Assembly: GCF_958979055.1 (NCBI RefSeq) | Contig: NC_084887.1 | Span: 32,093,544-32,157,543 of the forward strand | Direction of reading: 5' to 3' | Length of the DNA stretch: 64,000 nt | Origin: Alnus glutinosa | Taxonomy: Eukaryota > Streptophyta > Magnoliopsida > Fagales > Betulaceae | Shown: positions 36,430 through 48,605 of the stretch, piece by piece | Layout: every line of letters starts with the position of its first letter | Numbering within the stretch: the stretch's first letter is position 1 | Position numbers and translations under genes: made by a program | Notes under the pieces: generated by a model | Seen by the model: the letters and a program-made list of their open reading frames with translations, nothing else | The model's database searches: none | What the model was told of the DNA's origin: nothing

Positions 36430-36925
36430 CAAATTAGTCTAAAAGTGAAGTGTATTTCCACATCATGACCCTCTTTAGTGGGAGGCAGGAGAAATCATGA
36501 TAATTTCCACTAAGGTTAATTGTATATATATAAATATATCCTCATTTTTTTGAGTTTCTCATTGACGTTGACAAAACCCTGCAGTTTTCTCTCTGTCATG
36601 GGTGTAAGGCTGTATTTTTTTTATTTTTATTATTATTTGTGGCCAGAGTTTTTTTTTATTATTTTTTTTGATAAAATTTGTGGCCAGAGTTAAGTATATA
36701 TGTTGGGCGCGCCGTAAAAGAAGTGAAATCCAATGGGCATGATGCATGTGGTGTCCTTGGCAACAATTATGTTATGATGATTTGATTTGCATCCGATAGA
36801 GAGTAGACTATATATATATGATTAGAAGCATGGAAACCAAAAAGGTGCTAATAAATCAAATCAAGCATTATATGTGTCCCCTTGGGAACATCAATGGTGA
36901 TGTAATTAATTTGGATATATATTTA
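36430..36925. repeat. Duplicated noncoding block A (GDU array)
   Basis: Matches 44722-45040 in order and orientation: aagtg(a/c)atttccacatcat, then aatgatttccac-like text, a ttttttgagtttctc/ttttttgaatttcac step, gtggccagagtt/gtggctagtaat, and a final gggaacatcaat/ggagacaccaat. Similarity is patchy, with many small gaps. Confidence 0.6.
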
Positions 36926-38040
36926 CATATATCCAATCTTATCCAATCTTAATCCCACAGCACAATTAATCCACTATTTCCTGATACCCAATCAAAGGGA
37001 ACAGTGTTTTAGGCCTCCCTTCCCTTTTACCCCCAATTCAACCAACCAGACATATATAGTGCAAGCTAGCGTAGATTGGATAAAGAGAGGAGGGATCACC
37101 GGATTAGGTTCATTCATATCGCCATCGGTGAATGTGATAGTAATTGCCATGCGGGTGACATGCCAGCTATGCCATGACACGATTCCTATAAGTTCAATTC
37201 TAAGCAGAAAAAAACAACTATCCACCAGGCCAAACAAGGTTGGTATCCAAATCCTTAGCAAATTGAACAAGCTAGTGATGATAATTTCTTCTTTTGCCAA
37301 TAATCTCAAGAATTGTATGTGACTCTAGAATATCTTACAGAAAAAAAAAAGGACAAATAATAAAAATTTCCTCTAATTCTTAAACAATGGACATGCCCTA
37401 ATTAATACGGAAAAGACCGTTACAAGAATAGCAAGCAATATTGGTAAAATCAGGTATATATAATTTGAGGTAATATTGTGCATGTGGCAGTAAATCGGGT
37501 ATAACTTTAATTATAAGTCTCAAAATCGCGTAGATGACCCTATTACGAAAACTAAAAATTAAAGTTCTTTTCGGCGCACATATCATGACCATTGAGATGT
37601 GCTCGGTGTGTACCATTTTACATGTCCAAAACCATTGTTTCCCTCCAAATCACTATTTTTAGTTATTTTTGCCATTTTAGGAAATATTTATTTTCTTGTT
37701 TTAATTGTGATTTTATTATCGAATTTTGCCAGATTTTTGGCAGAATCTCTATTTTGTATGTTACGCAATTTGATTTTACTCTTGTCATTTTTGGTAAAAA
37801 AAAATTGGTTTTCTTCAGCTATATAAGCTCGGTTCGTGTGCTTAGTTCAACACTTCAAGTTTTAATTAAATTTCAGTACTTTTAGGGTTATTCTATGTTT
37901 TCTAGCTTTGAGGCCGCTAGGATTTCTCTTTCCTATTTATTATTTTTCTCTTCCTCCTGAATATTATTTTTCTGCCTGAAAAAATTGATAGCTATGATAG
38001 TAAACATTGCTATTTCCCATGGAACTGATTAAGCTAGAAG

Positions 38041-38453
38041 TAGGGGTAGGCAAATTATCCGACTACCGTCTACCGACCGCTTATCGAACCGAACCGAACC
38101 AAACTGTTATCAACCGCCTACCGACTAATTTTAGTTTAGTAGTCTGTATAAAATTTTGTTTCGAAAGTCGGTTAAGTTCGGTTAAAAATTTAACAGACTT
38201 ACCGAACTGCCTTTTAACCGAACTGACATAACACAAAACGATGTCGATTTAATAAGAGCGAAATGTTTGATCTTTCTTTTATTTTTTATTTTAAAAAAAT
38301 TAAAACAACGTTGTTTCATTATCCATGTTAGCGATTTAATTGACTTAATCGAAATTTTCGAAAATATAATTTGTTGGAATGGAGTCAGTGAATTAACCGA
38401 CTTAACTAACAACCGACCGAATTAACCGCTTACTGAACCAATACCTACCTCTA
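38041..38453. mobile_element. hAT-type MITE with perfect 8-bp duplication
   Basis: The 8-mer gctagaag flanks both sides (38033-38040 and 38454-38461). The terminal inverted repeats are taggggtaggca and (reversed) tagaggtaggta. The interior is rich in accga/cggtt motifs such as cgaaccgaaccgaaccaaac. Duplication length and TIR fit hAT elements. It belongs with the older copy at 1705-2174 and has no coding capacity. The insertion is in the spacer between GDU members 1 and 2. Confidence 0.9.
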
Positions 38454-38639
38454 GCTAGAAGCTATTTCCCTATGCGAGCGTGAATGATGTCCTTAGTTTT
38501 AAGGAACAGGAAAAAAAAAAATAATAATAATAATTTATAGCTATTTCCCCTGCAGCCGCATTAATTAATGTCAATGCCTCGTTATATTTATAAATGCATA
38601 AATACATTAGGGGTGTTATAATAGCAATTTTCGAACTCT

Positions 38640-38651
38640 TTTTCTTTTCTT

Positions 38652-38683
<32 letters not shown>

Positions 38684-38700
38684 TTTCTTTTTTTTTTAAG
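38640..38700. repeat. Poly-T tract
   Basis: A T run with a few interruptions (about 38640-38697); possibly the tail of a minus-strand retroposon, but no body is recognisable to its right. Confidence 0.7.
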
Positions 38701-38820
38701 AAATGACTTGAGAAGAAGAGGCTAGGAGGCCAGGGTGTCGGCGTCCGATCAGTCTAATCTTAAAAGAAAATTCAGCTAACCCTACCTTAATTCTGTATTC
38801 GACATACAAAAGGGATGGAA

Positions 38821-38995
38821 AATGTGTTCAAACATATTGAGATGGGTTGGTACGGTGGACGTGACGGCTCGGAGACATAAAGGGAATGTTAACCATAATT
38901 ATATGGTGGAATGATTTAGAAAAGTTTTTGAATGACTAGGAAAAGACATGGAACTTAGGAAGCAAAGACAATGTTCCTTTCCTTAATCCTTAATT
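38821..38995. repeat. Duplicated noncoding block B (GDU array)
   Basis: Matches 46921-47065: aatgtg(t/a) ... ggttggt ... cgtgacg(g/a)ctcggaga ... ataaag, then a weaker AT-rich continuation. It lies between GDU members 1 and 2; its partner lies between members 2 and 3. Confidence 0.65.
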
Positions 38996-39199
38996 TTCTA
39001 CTGTTGGACAGCCCCTGCTGCTGACGCAGAGCACAGGACTTTTAATTTGCACTAGGAACGTTGGGAGGGTGAAAAGATGTGGTCGGTTTTATTTAGCACA
39101 CATTTAGTGGAAGAGCCACTTCAAAATTATGTGATTTTATTAAATATGGAAGCTTCACATTTTGACTATGTGTGCACCCATTGATTCGCATAATATAAT

Positions 39200-39415
39200 A
39201 GATTGTGAATTGGAATATTTATTTAAATAGTAGTAAAAAGTGATTGATGTGATATAAAATTTGAGAATGTTTTATAAAAAAGTGTAAAATTTTTGTTTTG
39301 TAGTGGGTTTTTTTTTTTTTATTTGAATAGTAATAAAAAATTATTGATATGATGTAAAAAATGTAAAAAAGTTAGAATGTTTTTGATTTGATATTTTTGA
39401 GAGAAGTGAAATGGG
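39200..39415. repeat. AT-rich dispersed repeat, reversed copy
   Basis: Contains agtgattgatgtgatataaa and aaattattgatatgatgtaa with a(a/g)aatgtttt blocks, the reverse of the pattern at 10095-10330 and 60750-60965. Confidence 0.5.
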
Positions 39416-39759
39416 AATTGAAAATTTGCCCTTTGGTTACCATACAACACAGATATATTTTTCTAAGGCCATTTATATATACTTCAATAATGAGGTACAA
39501 AACTAGGAATATGTTTATCTAGGAGAATCAGATATAATTTTAAAATAAAATCTTAATAATGTGCTTTTTTAAACATTTAATTTATAACCAAATTAATATT
39601 CAATGTCTTATATAAAATAAAATCAGAAACACATAAAAATACATATTGATCAATTTTAAGCTCATATACTAATTGAACTCGACACTCCTTTAACAAATAA
39701 AAGTTTCATGCATCCTAGGTTTGTTCTTAAAGTCTCTAATGATTCCATAACTACTTATA

Positions 39760-40425
39760 GGATGGTGATGGAGAAGATGTTGAGGGTGGTGGAATTAGAT
39801 CTGTTCCAACTGTTCCTGAGACTATTATTTGGAAACCACCTCCTATTGGCAGTTATAAAATAAACTGAGATGCTGCTCTTGATCATCAGAACAGTTGTTT
39901 GGGATATGGTTACATTGTGAGGGATTGGATTCCAATGGTATGGTGGTGGCCGCGGCATGTCATTCGGTGAGGTTTTTGACTGATCCTATTATTGCGGAGT
40001 TATTTGTGGCATTAAGGGCTGTTGAATTTTGCAGAAATAGAGGTTTTTCTCACATCATTCTAGAGGGAGATTTTCTGATTGTGGTAACGACTCTTAATAA
40101 TAAGAATGATAATTGGCGCAGGTATGGGCAAATTATGAATGACATTGATGTGGTCCTCCATTGTTTTGATAATTGGCAATGTTGTCGAACAAAGCGGAGG
40201 GCCAAAAAGGCAGCTCAGAGGTTGGTGAAGGAGGGTGTCTTGCATGGCATTGATAGATGTTGGTTTAATGTTATCCCTGATTGATCTTCTTTTTTTTTGT
40301 ATTAAACTCAGAGAAACAATCTTTGGTTATTTAGGGCTTTTTGGGTTTTAGTGTGTATGCATGTTTATGCAATGAAATATCAGTGATATTTTCTTAAAAA
40401 GAAAAAAGAAAAAAGAAAAAAACAA
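39760..40425 (+). pseudogene. LINE fossil, RNase H domain and 3' tail
   Basis: WKPPPIGSYKIN (about 39830-39865) opens an RNase H-like domain; after a stop and a frame change the domain continues at 39895-40284 with HIILEGDFLIVV and ends near a stop at 40282-40284. The sequence then runs through a T-rich 3' UTR to tatcagtgatattttctt and an A-rich tail (40396-40425). The RT domain is absent, so this is a strongly 5'-truncated LINE. It lies between block B and GDU member 2 and is missing from the equivalent spacer of member 3. Confidence 0.8.
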
Positions 40426-40529
40426 ATAAAAGTTAATTTTGCCAAAATTTGGGGCATAAAGAACATGCTCTACAGAAGAAGATGTTTAGTTAATTTCTTA
40501 GATGAGATCCTGGATTCCTTTGGACTTGT

Positions 40530-40775
40530 GGCTTTAAGACGTGCAATTTCAAAGCACGATTTTAAAAACATAATTAAGTGTTTAGTAAAATCGCAATTTA
40601 GCTTTTAAAATCGTCTGTTTTTAAAAACATATATCTTGGCTGTGATTTGAAAACACATATTTTTCTATATTTTCAAACCTAAATTTTTTAAAAACACATT
40701 CCTAAACGATACATTTTTCGCGATTTTGATTGAAATCGTACTTTTGACCTATAAAATTGTAAAGCCAGACAGACT
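40530..40775. mobile_element. MITE of the tttgcgatt family, decayed
   Basis: AT-rich body with cgattttaaaaacata and gcgattttgattgaaatcgt motifs in both directions, like 9232-9542. The ends are too decayed to set borders exactly. Confidence 0.45.
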
Positions 40776-41276
40776 CTCAATCTCTAGTGATTGTTCTAGA
40801 GGCCTCAATGGTTAATTCTTAGAGAAAATTGCGTGGCATGAGCCAGTTTTGATATGTCATGCATGTTGACGTACTGCATGGAAATCACAAGCTTGGGATA
40901 TCTTGTAGTTTATAATAAGAAAATTAACATATATAGATGGCTTTCGAAATTTTGAAGGGTTGAACGTACATTTCTATCTATTTAATCCGAAGGAACTGTT
41001 CGGCATGATATATTCATGAAGTAATATACAGTCATCATCACTACCAAATAAACTAAATCAACAAGTCAATTTTGATATCATTGAATTATTAGGCAACTGG
41101 AAAAGCACAAAAAATGACTCATCCACTCAAATCCAGAGCAATCCAAACTCCTCCCTATAAATTCATGAACCACCAACATCATTTTGCACAAACACCACCC
41201 AAAAGAAAAAAAAAAAAAAAAAAAAAACACAAAAAAAGAAGGAAATAGCAGAGAGTAATTAGAAAGACAGAGAGAT

Positions 41277-41585
41277 ATGAAGGCTACAAGCATGTCATCA
41301 TCAGGCACCGGAGTCCCGCTATGGAAGTCTCCGATACCCTATCTGTTTGGCAGCCTAGCTCTGATACTGTTACTCATCTCCGTAGCGTTGATCATCTTAG
41401 TGTGCTCGTACAGGAAACGTGCTTCGAATTCAGCAGCTGAAAATGATGAAGAAAAGCCAGCAAAGATCATGAACACATCGGTCGACACCGAGCCAAAGAT
41501 CGTTGTCGTAATGGCCGGCGACGACAAGCCCTCGTTCTTGGCTACGCCTAGCATTCCTTCAACTTGCGCTTGTCAGCAAGTTTAA
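41277..41585 (+). CDS. GDU: GLUTAMINE DUMPER family protein, array member 2
   Basis: An intronless gene of 102 residues. It has the family plan: LWKSPIPYLFGSLALILLL into a single membrane helix (about 18-43), SYRKR (44-48), an acidic cytosolic stretch, VVMAG (77-81, a mild variant of VIMAG) and GDDKPSFLATP, ending in a tail with two cysteines and QQV. Family role: regulation of amino-acid export, with the LOG2 ubiquitin ligase as partner. TATAAAT at 41156-41162 is 115 bp upstream of the ATG. It is closer to member 3 than to member 1 at the N terminus and tail. Other GDU genes are about 6.9 kb upstream and 7.0 kb downstream on the same strand. Confidence 0.95.
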   Translation: MKATSMSSSGTGVPLWKSPIPYLFGSLALILLLISVALIILVCSYRKRASNSAAENDEEKPAKIMNTSVDTEPKIVVVMAGDDKPSFLATPSIPSTCACQQV

Positions 41586-42299
41586 CGTACTACGTTAGCT
41601 TGACTGACGAGTCGACGACCTCCCAAGAAAACAATTTTGTTCCTAGGCAGAAAAGTAGGATTTTGTCCTTCTGGGGAGTTTGTATCATTTATTAATTTTC
41701 TTGTCCGTTTTAGCATTTGCGCAGATATATATATATAAATTGATAACTGTGAATGGATTTGTTTTGAGCAATCCATCGCTGTTTGTCCTAAAATCGTATG
41801 TCATGGATTTGTTTTAGATTCTATCTCCTCTCCTCTCGATCTTCTCTCTCTTAAAAGCAAAAAAAAATGTCAAATTTGCTTCATATATATTCTCTTCTTT
41901 CTCGTGATTCCACACGAATAATAAAACCTTTAAAATGAGCATTCTCTGTAATAAAACCATCTGATCCTAAGTTTGAAACATAAGGGTGCAATCTCCTCTT
42001 GAGGCAGTCATCTGGACGAAACTCACGATTGAATGCTTAATATCTCAAGTAGCGTGGAGTATTAAGCCGAAAATTAATGAGTCTGATGAATTTTAACTGA
42101 ACTTTTACGCTTGTTACTACCACTTTTTATAGACTAACCTAGCTAAAATACTATCGGGCTTATGGATGAAGCTAGAATACACTCATAAAAAAGAAAAAAG
42201 AACAAAAAAGAACAAAAAAAAAGAAGCGGAGAATATTTCTCAATCGGCAGGCCATGATGTCCGTCCATGTGGCATAGATCGAAAACATCCTTAATAAAC
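41586..42299. other. GDU member 2 downstream region
   Basis: Probable 3' UTR and AT-rich intergenic DNA; no gene supported. Confidence 0.4.
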
Positions 42300-42690
42300 A
42301 ACAGAACTACTGGCATCTGGGCATGTGTTTATGGGGCCGTACTGTTTCTGAAGGTGCCAGCGCGGCCGGGCAGCCGCCGCGATATATGCATTTGTTTTTC
42401 AGTGAAGGTCGTGTTTTTGTTTGTCTTTTATATATATATGTATAATTCTGTGATTGCGGCGGCTTGGAGACGCAAGCATGTTATGAAATAGTCTTGTTGA
42501 GTGGCTCGATCGGAAAAGGGTCGACGCCACTGTGAGTAATGGCAGACATTTGTGGTGATCATTTTCAACAGCGGTCGTACAATAATATTTCTCTATATAT
42601 GGTTTGGACATATTCCACTGGATATTCCATGTCATTGGACTTTGAATACTGTGACAAAGCCAACCCTAGGGTCATATCATGTCCACGGTG
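42300..42690. repeat. Duplicated noncoding block C (GDU array)
   Basis: Matches 49870-50235 downstream of member 3: atatatgcatttgttttt, gcggcggctt, ctgtgagtaatggcagacat, atttgtggtgat, ggatattcca and tagggtca appear in the same order. It is the best-conserved noncoding piece of the array. Confidence 0.75.
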
Positions 42691-44427
42691 TTTGTATAAT
42701 TAGGGTAAAGAGGTAGAGAACTTAAAGCATATTTTATGTTGTCCTTATATAAGCTTCTAATTAAGTTTAGGAGAAACTTTACCTCATTTTTTTTAAATTT
42801 ATATCACTTTTGCAATCTCTACTTTAAAGTTAATTTAAAAACTCTTAATTTAGTATATCTAATTTTAAAAAATTTACAATTTCACCATCGATTAAAATTT
42901 TATGTTAAATTTGCAACCTAATCGCCCGCGCGGGGGGGTGGGGGGGGAGGAGGAGGCCAGGCCAAGTTCACCTTGTTTCCGAAAAAGACCCTTACGAACG
43001 ACTAGCAAAGAGGACCCGAACATATACGCTTATGCATGATAGAATAACAACGTTATAAGATGTAAGGCAGATCTTGAATATGGTGTTTGTCTTCGATCTA
43101 CAACATTTGTAACATTTCTTACTCTGGGAATTTGTATTCGGGTGTTGGTTAGGTTCGGGTCGTGTCGCGGTATGAATATAAGATTATATAAATCAATCAT
43201 AATCCAATTAATTTACTTAAACGGATCAGACCGTTCAACCATAATTACATGCTAATTGCATGTTGGGTTTATGAGCCGTGTCAAAAAAAAAAAAAAAAAA
43301 ATTCAACCTAAATATCACGTGTGAGGTAAATTCAAATTGTGTCGAGACATTAACATAAAACTATATAGATTAACTATTAACGGGTCAAACTTGACCTCTC
43401 AACCTTAATCCATTAATTCATGTTAAATTTGTATTCGTGTCAGATTCACAATTCGTGTCAAGATTGTTTGCCCTACTTCCATGCTCTAGGTTGATATATA
43501 ATGACTAATTGTTGACATAAACCCCCCATCTTTCTTCAATGTCATCAAGTTTCTTTTGAGCTAGCTAGCTTCATAACTTTTTTTTTTTTTTTTTTCAGGC
43601 TCCAGAATGTTCGACAGTCAATGAAGGTTGAAATACATGGAAATTAACGTACACCTGCTTTCTCACTCTCTCATGAAATTTGCTTTTTAACCTTTTGAAT
43701 AAAGTTGGATCTAGAGGTTTATATTCAAATACTGTGAAGTCAATAAAGAAGTGCTCCATTAGCTCTTCAGAATACATATATAAGCCGAAAAAGGAAGATG
43801 GAAAAATTAATTGGAGCTTGTAATGGAGAAACACCTAAACAAAGCTTAATTGACTTTTCTAGCTTGTAATAGCTTCCTAACATCTCTCCAGTGACAGTCT
43901 TCCTTTACTTAATTACCAAATTAATGCGGTCCTCTAATTCGCTACGATCTATTGGTGGCATTATTATTCAAACGCAGTTTGACAGAAGGAATAATTAATA
44001 CCATCTGATTTTCAAAGTTGGTGAGGAATTACATGTGGCGTCTTGGAAACGTAACAATTAATAGATAGAATACTTGATAACGGGAGACGAAGAAAATAGA
44101 AAAGGTGTTACGGAGATTGACATGACTTTATCTGGGGAGTCTTTTACTCAACACAAAAGTTTAAGGTTATGAATTTGAATTTAATTATGTAATATTAATT
44201 AAATATTTAATTACATGCATTTGTAGCGCATTTTTAATGTGGGATTCAATCTTTTTACATTTACACGTGTATATTCAACTATGTATTCCTCACGAATCTA
44301 TCACCGCATTGCTACGTCTTCTTCAAACAGAAGATTTTATTAATCTTATGAGTTGTCTCCAAGATCACTTGCATGCTATAAGTGGGTTCGTTTGTGTTGC
44401 CCTTCCTCTAAAGACTCTCACTTGTGC

Positions 44428-44463
<36 letters not shown>

Positions 44464-44721
44464 CCATGCAAGGATCTTTGCCGCTTACTTCATGAACCCC
44501 TGATTAACTCCAGGCACAGTAATCCTTAACCTAAAAATTCAAGTCTACAAATTTAAATTTAACTATATTATAGTAACCACTCACACTTATGATACGTACA
44601 TTTCCATCACAAAACTTAATCTTTTTACACTCTACATATATATAGTCAATAAAAAGATAATGCAAAATGACATTAGGGAGAGTTAAAGAAGGGTGCTTTT
44701 TCTTGATGGGCCAGGTATATA
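42691..44721. other. Spacer between GDU members 2 and 3, left part
   Basis: No gene seen. 43140-43480 is rich in cgggtc/gtgtca words and may be an old element related in style to 58163-58412, but borders are unclear. A (TA)n run of 31 bp is at 44431-44461. Confidence 0.4.
44431..44461. repeat. (TA)n microsatellite
   Basis: Pure TA run of about 31 bp. Confidence 0.9.
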
Positions 44722-45040
44722 TACTGTCAAAGAATCGAAGAAGTGCATTTCCACATCATCTTCCTTAGTCGTAGACGAAATGATGATTTCCACCATGCTC
44801 TTTTATCTGTATATTCACTTCTTCTTTTTTTGAATTTCACGTTAGAGTTGATTGAAGTTAACCAAGTTCATCTCTCTCTCTCTCTCTAGATCTACTGCAT
44901 AGTATGGCCATGTTAATTGGCAGCTGCGCTCGTGATAGAGTTATTTTCCTTTTTGACCGTGGCTAGTAATTATATTGGAAGCAAAGAACCTAATTAGAGA
45001 TGAGATGCCCTCTTTGGAGACACCAATCAATTTTGATAAT
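44722..45040. repeat. Duplicated noncoding block A' (GDU array)
   Basis: Partner of 36430-36925; see the matched landmarks there. The retroposon at 45225 inserted a little downstream of this block. Confidence 0.6.
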
Positions 45041-45224
45041 TAAGTTCCAAATCCTTCACCATTTTCGCAAATCCTTTTCTTCATAAAGCACTTGAACCCT
45101 CATGTTCAGGTTGACTTAATTATGACATCATTAATAACTACAATAATAAAAACAACAAAATGGGGTGGTTTATTATGATTTAAATTTCAATTGAATGGTT
45201 TGTTTATGGGTGAAGTTAACACAA

Positions 45225-45816
45225 CTTTAACATCAAATATCACGAGTATAAAATTCTTACATCACAAAGTATAAAGCTCTATAAAATCATAGACACATGC
45301 TATGAGATTACATAGTTATGGATATAAACAAAATTCTTACAATAAAGTGCTATTTATGACTTTCATTTTCCGTTAACTCATGTACAAAAATAATTAAAGA
45401 GTAGATCTGCTCCGAACAGACTAGGTCTAAGACAAATGTAGCCAAATATCTTAAAAGAAATTATTTAAACTGGCCGTGAGAGATAACCATTTACACTGAA
45501 CAATCTAGGCTATAAGAGATAATCCCTCCCACCTGGCTAATCTTCATTCCATAGATCGCCCATGAGAGCAGATCTAAAGAGAATAAAACTCTTATTTAAA
45601 GCAAAAACAGCAGCAGATAGGGAGGAAATGAACAGCAGAACATGAAGATAGATGGATGGATGCATAGCGGAGATGTCAAAATTATTAATCTGGTCAAAGA
45701 ACACCTACAAACAAAAGAAAAAACCAGAATATATGGGAGGGAAATGGTAGGAGCGGGGAGTAAAAAAAAAAAAAAAAGGAAGAGGAGAAGGGAGTAGATC
45801 GGATCTGTTTTACGTA
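45225..45816 (-). mobile_element. About 600-bp retroposon, copy B, 17-bp target duplication
   Basis: On the minus strand the body matches 20538-21174, for example ttcttttgtttgtaggtgtt (about 45717-45698) and gatgtaagaattttatactc near the 3' end. It is flanked by gggtgaagttaacacaa (45208-45224) and gggtaaagttaacacaa (45817-45833), a 17-bp repeat with one mismatch. A long variable duplication is typical of target-primed retrotransposition. No A tail remains at the 3' end in this copy; it ends gatgttaaag. Confidence 0.85.
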
Positions 45817-45833
45817 GGGTAAAGTTAACACAA

Positions 45834-46920
45834 TTGCAGTGTTAATTTATTTCAGGATTCCATTGCATTTTGTTTAATTTATTTCTGTCTATAGGAATAA
45901 ATCCAAGTGATCTTTTCCAGTTAGGCAAAAACGATGTGAGAATACCTTATCAAACAAAAAAGTTATAAATTTACTTCAGTTAGAATTGAATGTGGGTTCC
46001 TTTCTCCAATAATTCTCTCGATTATCTGCAACTAGTAGTCTAGTACAAACTGCCCTAAAAATATCAATAATTACCCTCGCATATGATTAGACTTAATTGA
46101 TCTATTGAATTAAAATTGGATCTCTAAGTACTTATCAAAAAAGGGAGAGGGGGGGTGTCTAGCTTTTTTAGGCTTTTAGAGCTTTATATATCTTCCGACA
46201 ATATCCAACGCTAATGATTATTTCGCAGTAGCCATGTTGATTGTTGTTGTTCCCATGTATCTCGTGGTGTTTTGCTTTAAATTATTTGAAGAGCACAATT
46301 AATATTATTACCCAATAGAAGCACTGCTGTTATGAAAAAGAAAAAAAGAAAAAAAAAAAGAAAGAGAAACACTACTTGAATAATGGAAAAAGGAAAGAAC
46401 ATAATGCTTAGCGTTTTGATTTGAATTATTTGAAGAACACAAATATTATCCAATAGAAGCACTACTTGAAAAATAGAAAAAGGAAGAACCTGATGCACAG
46501 TAATATTTGGAAAAGTTGGTGTGAAGAAATGAGTCCATAAAGTAGGAGACAAATCGATCGTTCACCAATATTGACGAATAATTAAGTTGTTCAATTAATT
46601 TACAAAAAAAAAATAAAAAATTAAGTTGTTCAATTATAACGGATCGAAATGGAGTCAATTAAAACGTTCCTATTATCTTTAACCAAAATGTGAAAAATCA
46701 CGAACCCAATAAACTTAAATTCCACAAACGTCTGAAAAAATTCTTAAAACACAAAACAATTGCATTGAAGCATGACGAAATTGTTCATTGAATACGAAAT
46801 AGTGAATTGATAAATATTCTTATAATACAGAAATATAATTATTTATGTATAAGCTAGCACTCCTTTGCAGAATTTCCCTTATTATATGATGGTTTGACGA
46901 ACAAAAAATATTGGAAAATT
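45834..46920. other. Spacer between GDU members 2 and 3, middle part
   Basis: AT-rich; no gene. A local near-duplication occurs around 46270-46340 and 46415-46500 (cttaaattatttgaagagca / gaattatttgaagaacac, then caatagaagcactac), about 150 bp apart. Confidence 0.5.
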
Positions 46921-47065
46921 AATGTGACTACAAAAATGAGAGTTAGGTTGGTTGCCGTGACGACTCGGAGAATAAAGATCGAGTCTTTCATTAATCATTA
47001 GATAGCTGAATATATGATCCGGGAATTAACCAAAGACTCGAGGGAATTTTGTTTTCCTTTGATCT
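46921..47065. repeat. Duplicated noncoding block B' (GDU array)
   Basis: Partner of 38821-38995, carrying ggttggttgccgtgacgact and cggagaataaag. Confidence 0.65.
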
Positions 47066-48205
47066 ATTGAAGAAGCTAGGGGCACATATAATCATGTCTG
47101 AAATTAATTGTGACTAGACAACCAACCACACATGCCAGGAACATCTAGCTAGCTAGCTGCTTCTGACATGTGGCAGATAATTAATGTTGAAAAAATAATG
47201 TGAATGCATGTGCATGTATGCATGGTTCGGAAGAGCTAGGATACAAATTAGGTGTATTAATTCAATATCCTTATAGTTTATGGAACTCGTTACAAACCAC
47301 ACCCTAAGATGCCTTAATTCGATTCTGCCTTTAAATTCCCAATTGGTGGAGGACAGAAATTTCCTCCCAGAGCTAAAAGAATTTTTGAAAAATTTTCGCT
47401 AATGGACATAAATTTTTTTAAACTCAGTCTACAAAATTGTTATGTACGTGTCCCTTGAATATTTGAATATGATTCTCACATGTTCAAGAAACACATAACA
47501 AAATTTTATAGATTTGGTTCAGAAAATAAAAAATTCATCCAAGCCTAAAAAAAATTTCTGTTAATCTTTTATTATTTTCCGGGCTATATGGCAGAAAACT
47601 TACTTCTACGTGGTCGTCATTGTTAGAGTAGTTACCATATATCAGTGGAGAAACATAGAGAGCGAGAAAAATGGAGAGAAGTCTTTCTTCTCTTTAAGAA
47701 AGAGATAGCCTGGTGAGAGTACTAAGAGAGAATGAGAGAGCATACCAAAGGGAGGGAGGGAGGGAGGGAGAAGAAAGACCTTTTATTAGGTCTCATAGGC
47801 CTTCGATCTGGGCCTCCTTGGGCTCTTTCGGACCTCGGTAGTTGTAGGCCTTTTTATTTGACTGCGTCTTGGGTCCGGTCCATACTAAATTAATTTCTGG
47901 ACCTACCAGAACCCAATAGTGCACAAAATCATAATCAACCAAACAACCAAGATTTCACGCTTTTCATCATTGATTAGATATAGAACATTAATTGTGAGCA
48001 CTCTGAATATATAAGGAGCTGTTGGGCACTAGCTAAAACCGTACCCCTTGTGGCTATAAGAAACTGTTTGGCATTGATTAAAACCCATCAAATAGTGAAG
48101 AAAATGTTACCAAAAGAAAGCAAGATTTGCTTTGATTTAATCACATATAAAATAAGCCACTTTGGAAAGTTCAATATAATTCAACAAACTGTCTGTGTCG
48201 ACATC
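47066..48205. other. Spacer upstream of GDU member 3
   Basis: No gene seen. A GGGA tetranucleotide run is at about 47750-47770, followed by GC-richer text (47800-47900) of unknown origin. Confidence 0.45.
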
Positions 48206-48216
48206 ATGAAGTAATA

Positions 48217-48466
48217 GGCATCTGAAAGAGCACAACAAAGAATCTTCCTCTCATACCAAGTACTGTCATTAATTATGGTAATTAAATATGTGCCCTAATT
48301 AAAAAGCCCTAGCCTGGCCAGCCATCGATACTCAAATTTGCCCTTCATGAATTCATGACCAACGACCACTCTTTTTGGAACCCAAATTCTCACCAAACTC
48401 ACCCTTTAACTTCAGTTAGTTGGTATCTGTAAAAGCACAACAAAGAATCTTCCCTCTCAAAACCAG
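48217..48466 (+). promoter_or_regulatory. Duplicated upstream segment of GDU member 3, plus core promoter
   Basis: Two direct copies, 48217-48260 and about 48421-48466, share ggcatctg/ggtatctg then aagagcacaacaaagaatct and tcc(c)tctca. A single weaker version is upstream of member 2 (aactggaaaagcacaaaa, about 41095-41112). TATATAA at 48511-48517 lies about 90 bp before the ATG. The repeated segment is a candidate cis element because it is local to this promoter. Confidence 0.6.
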
Positions 48467-48605
48467 GGGCACCATGGTAATTACCCACATCCCAACCAAA
48501 GCCCAAGCTCTATATAACCATGAACCGCCAACCTAATATTCCATTGCACCAACACCAAAAACCAAAAGGATTAAAGAGAGAAAGAACTCCTTTGCACTTA
48601 GAGAG

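Noticed and set aside
43140-43480. Possible hAT or LTR fragment rich in cgggtc and gtgtca
   Set aside because: The style resembles 58163-58412 but I could not find matched ends or a target duplication.
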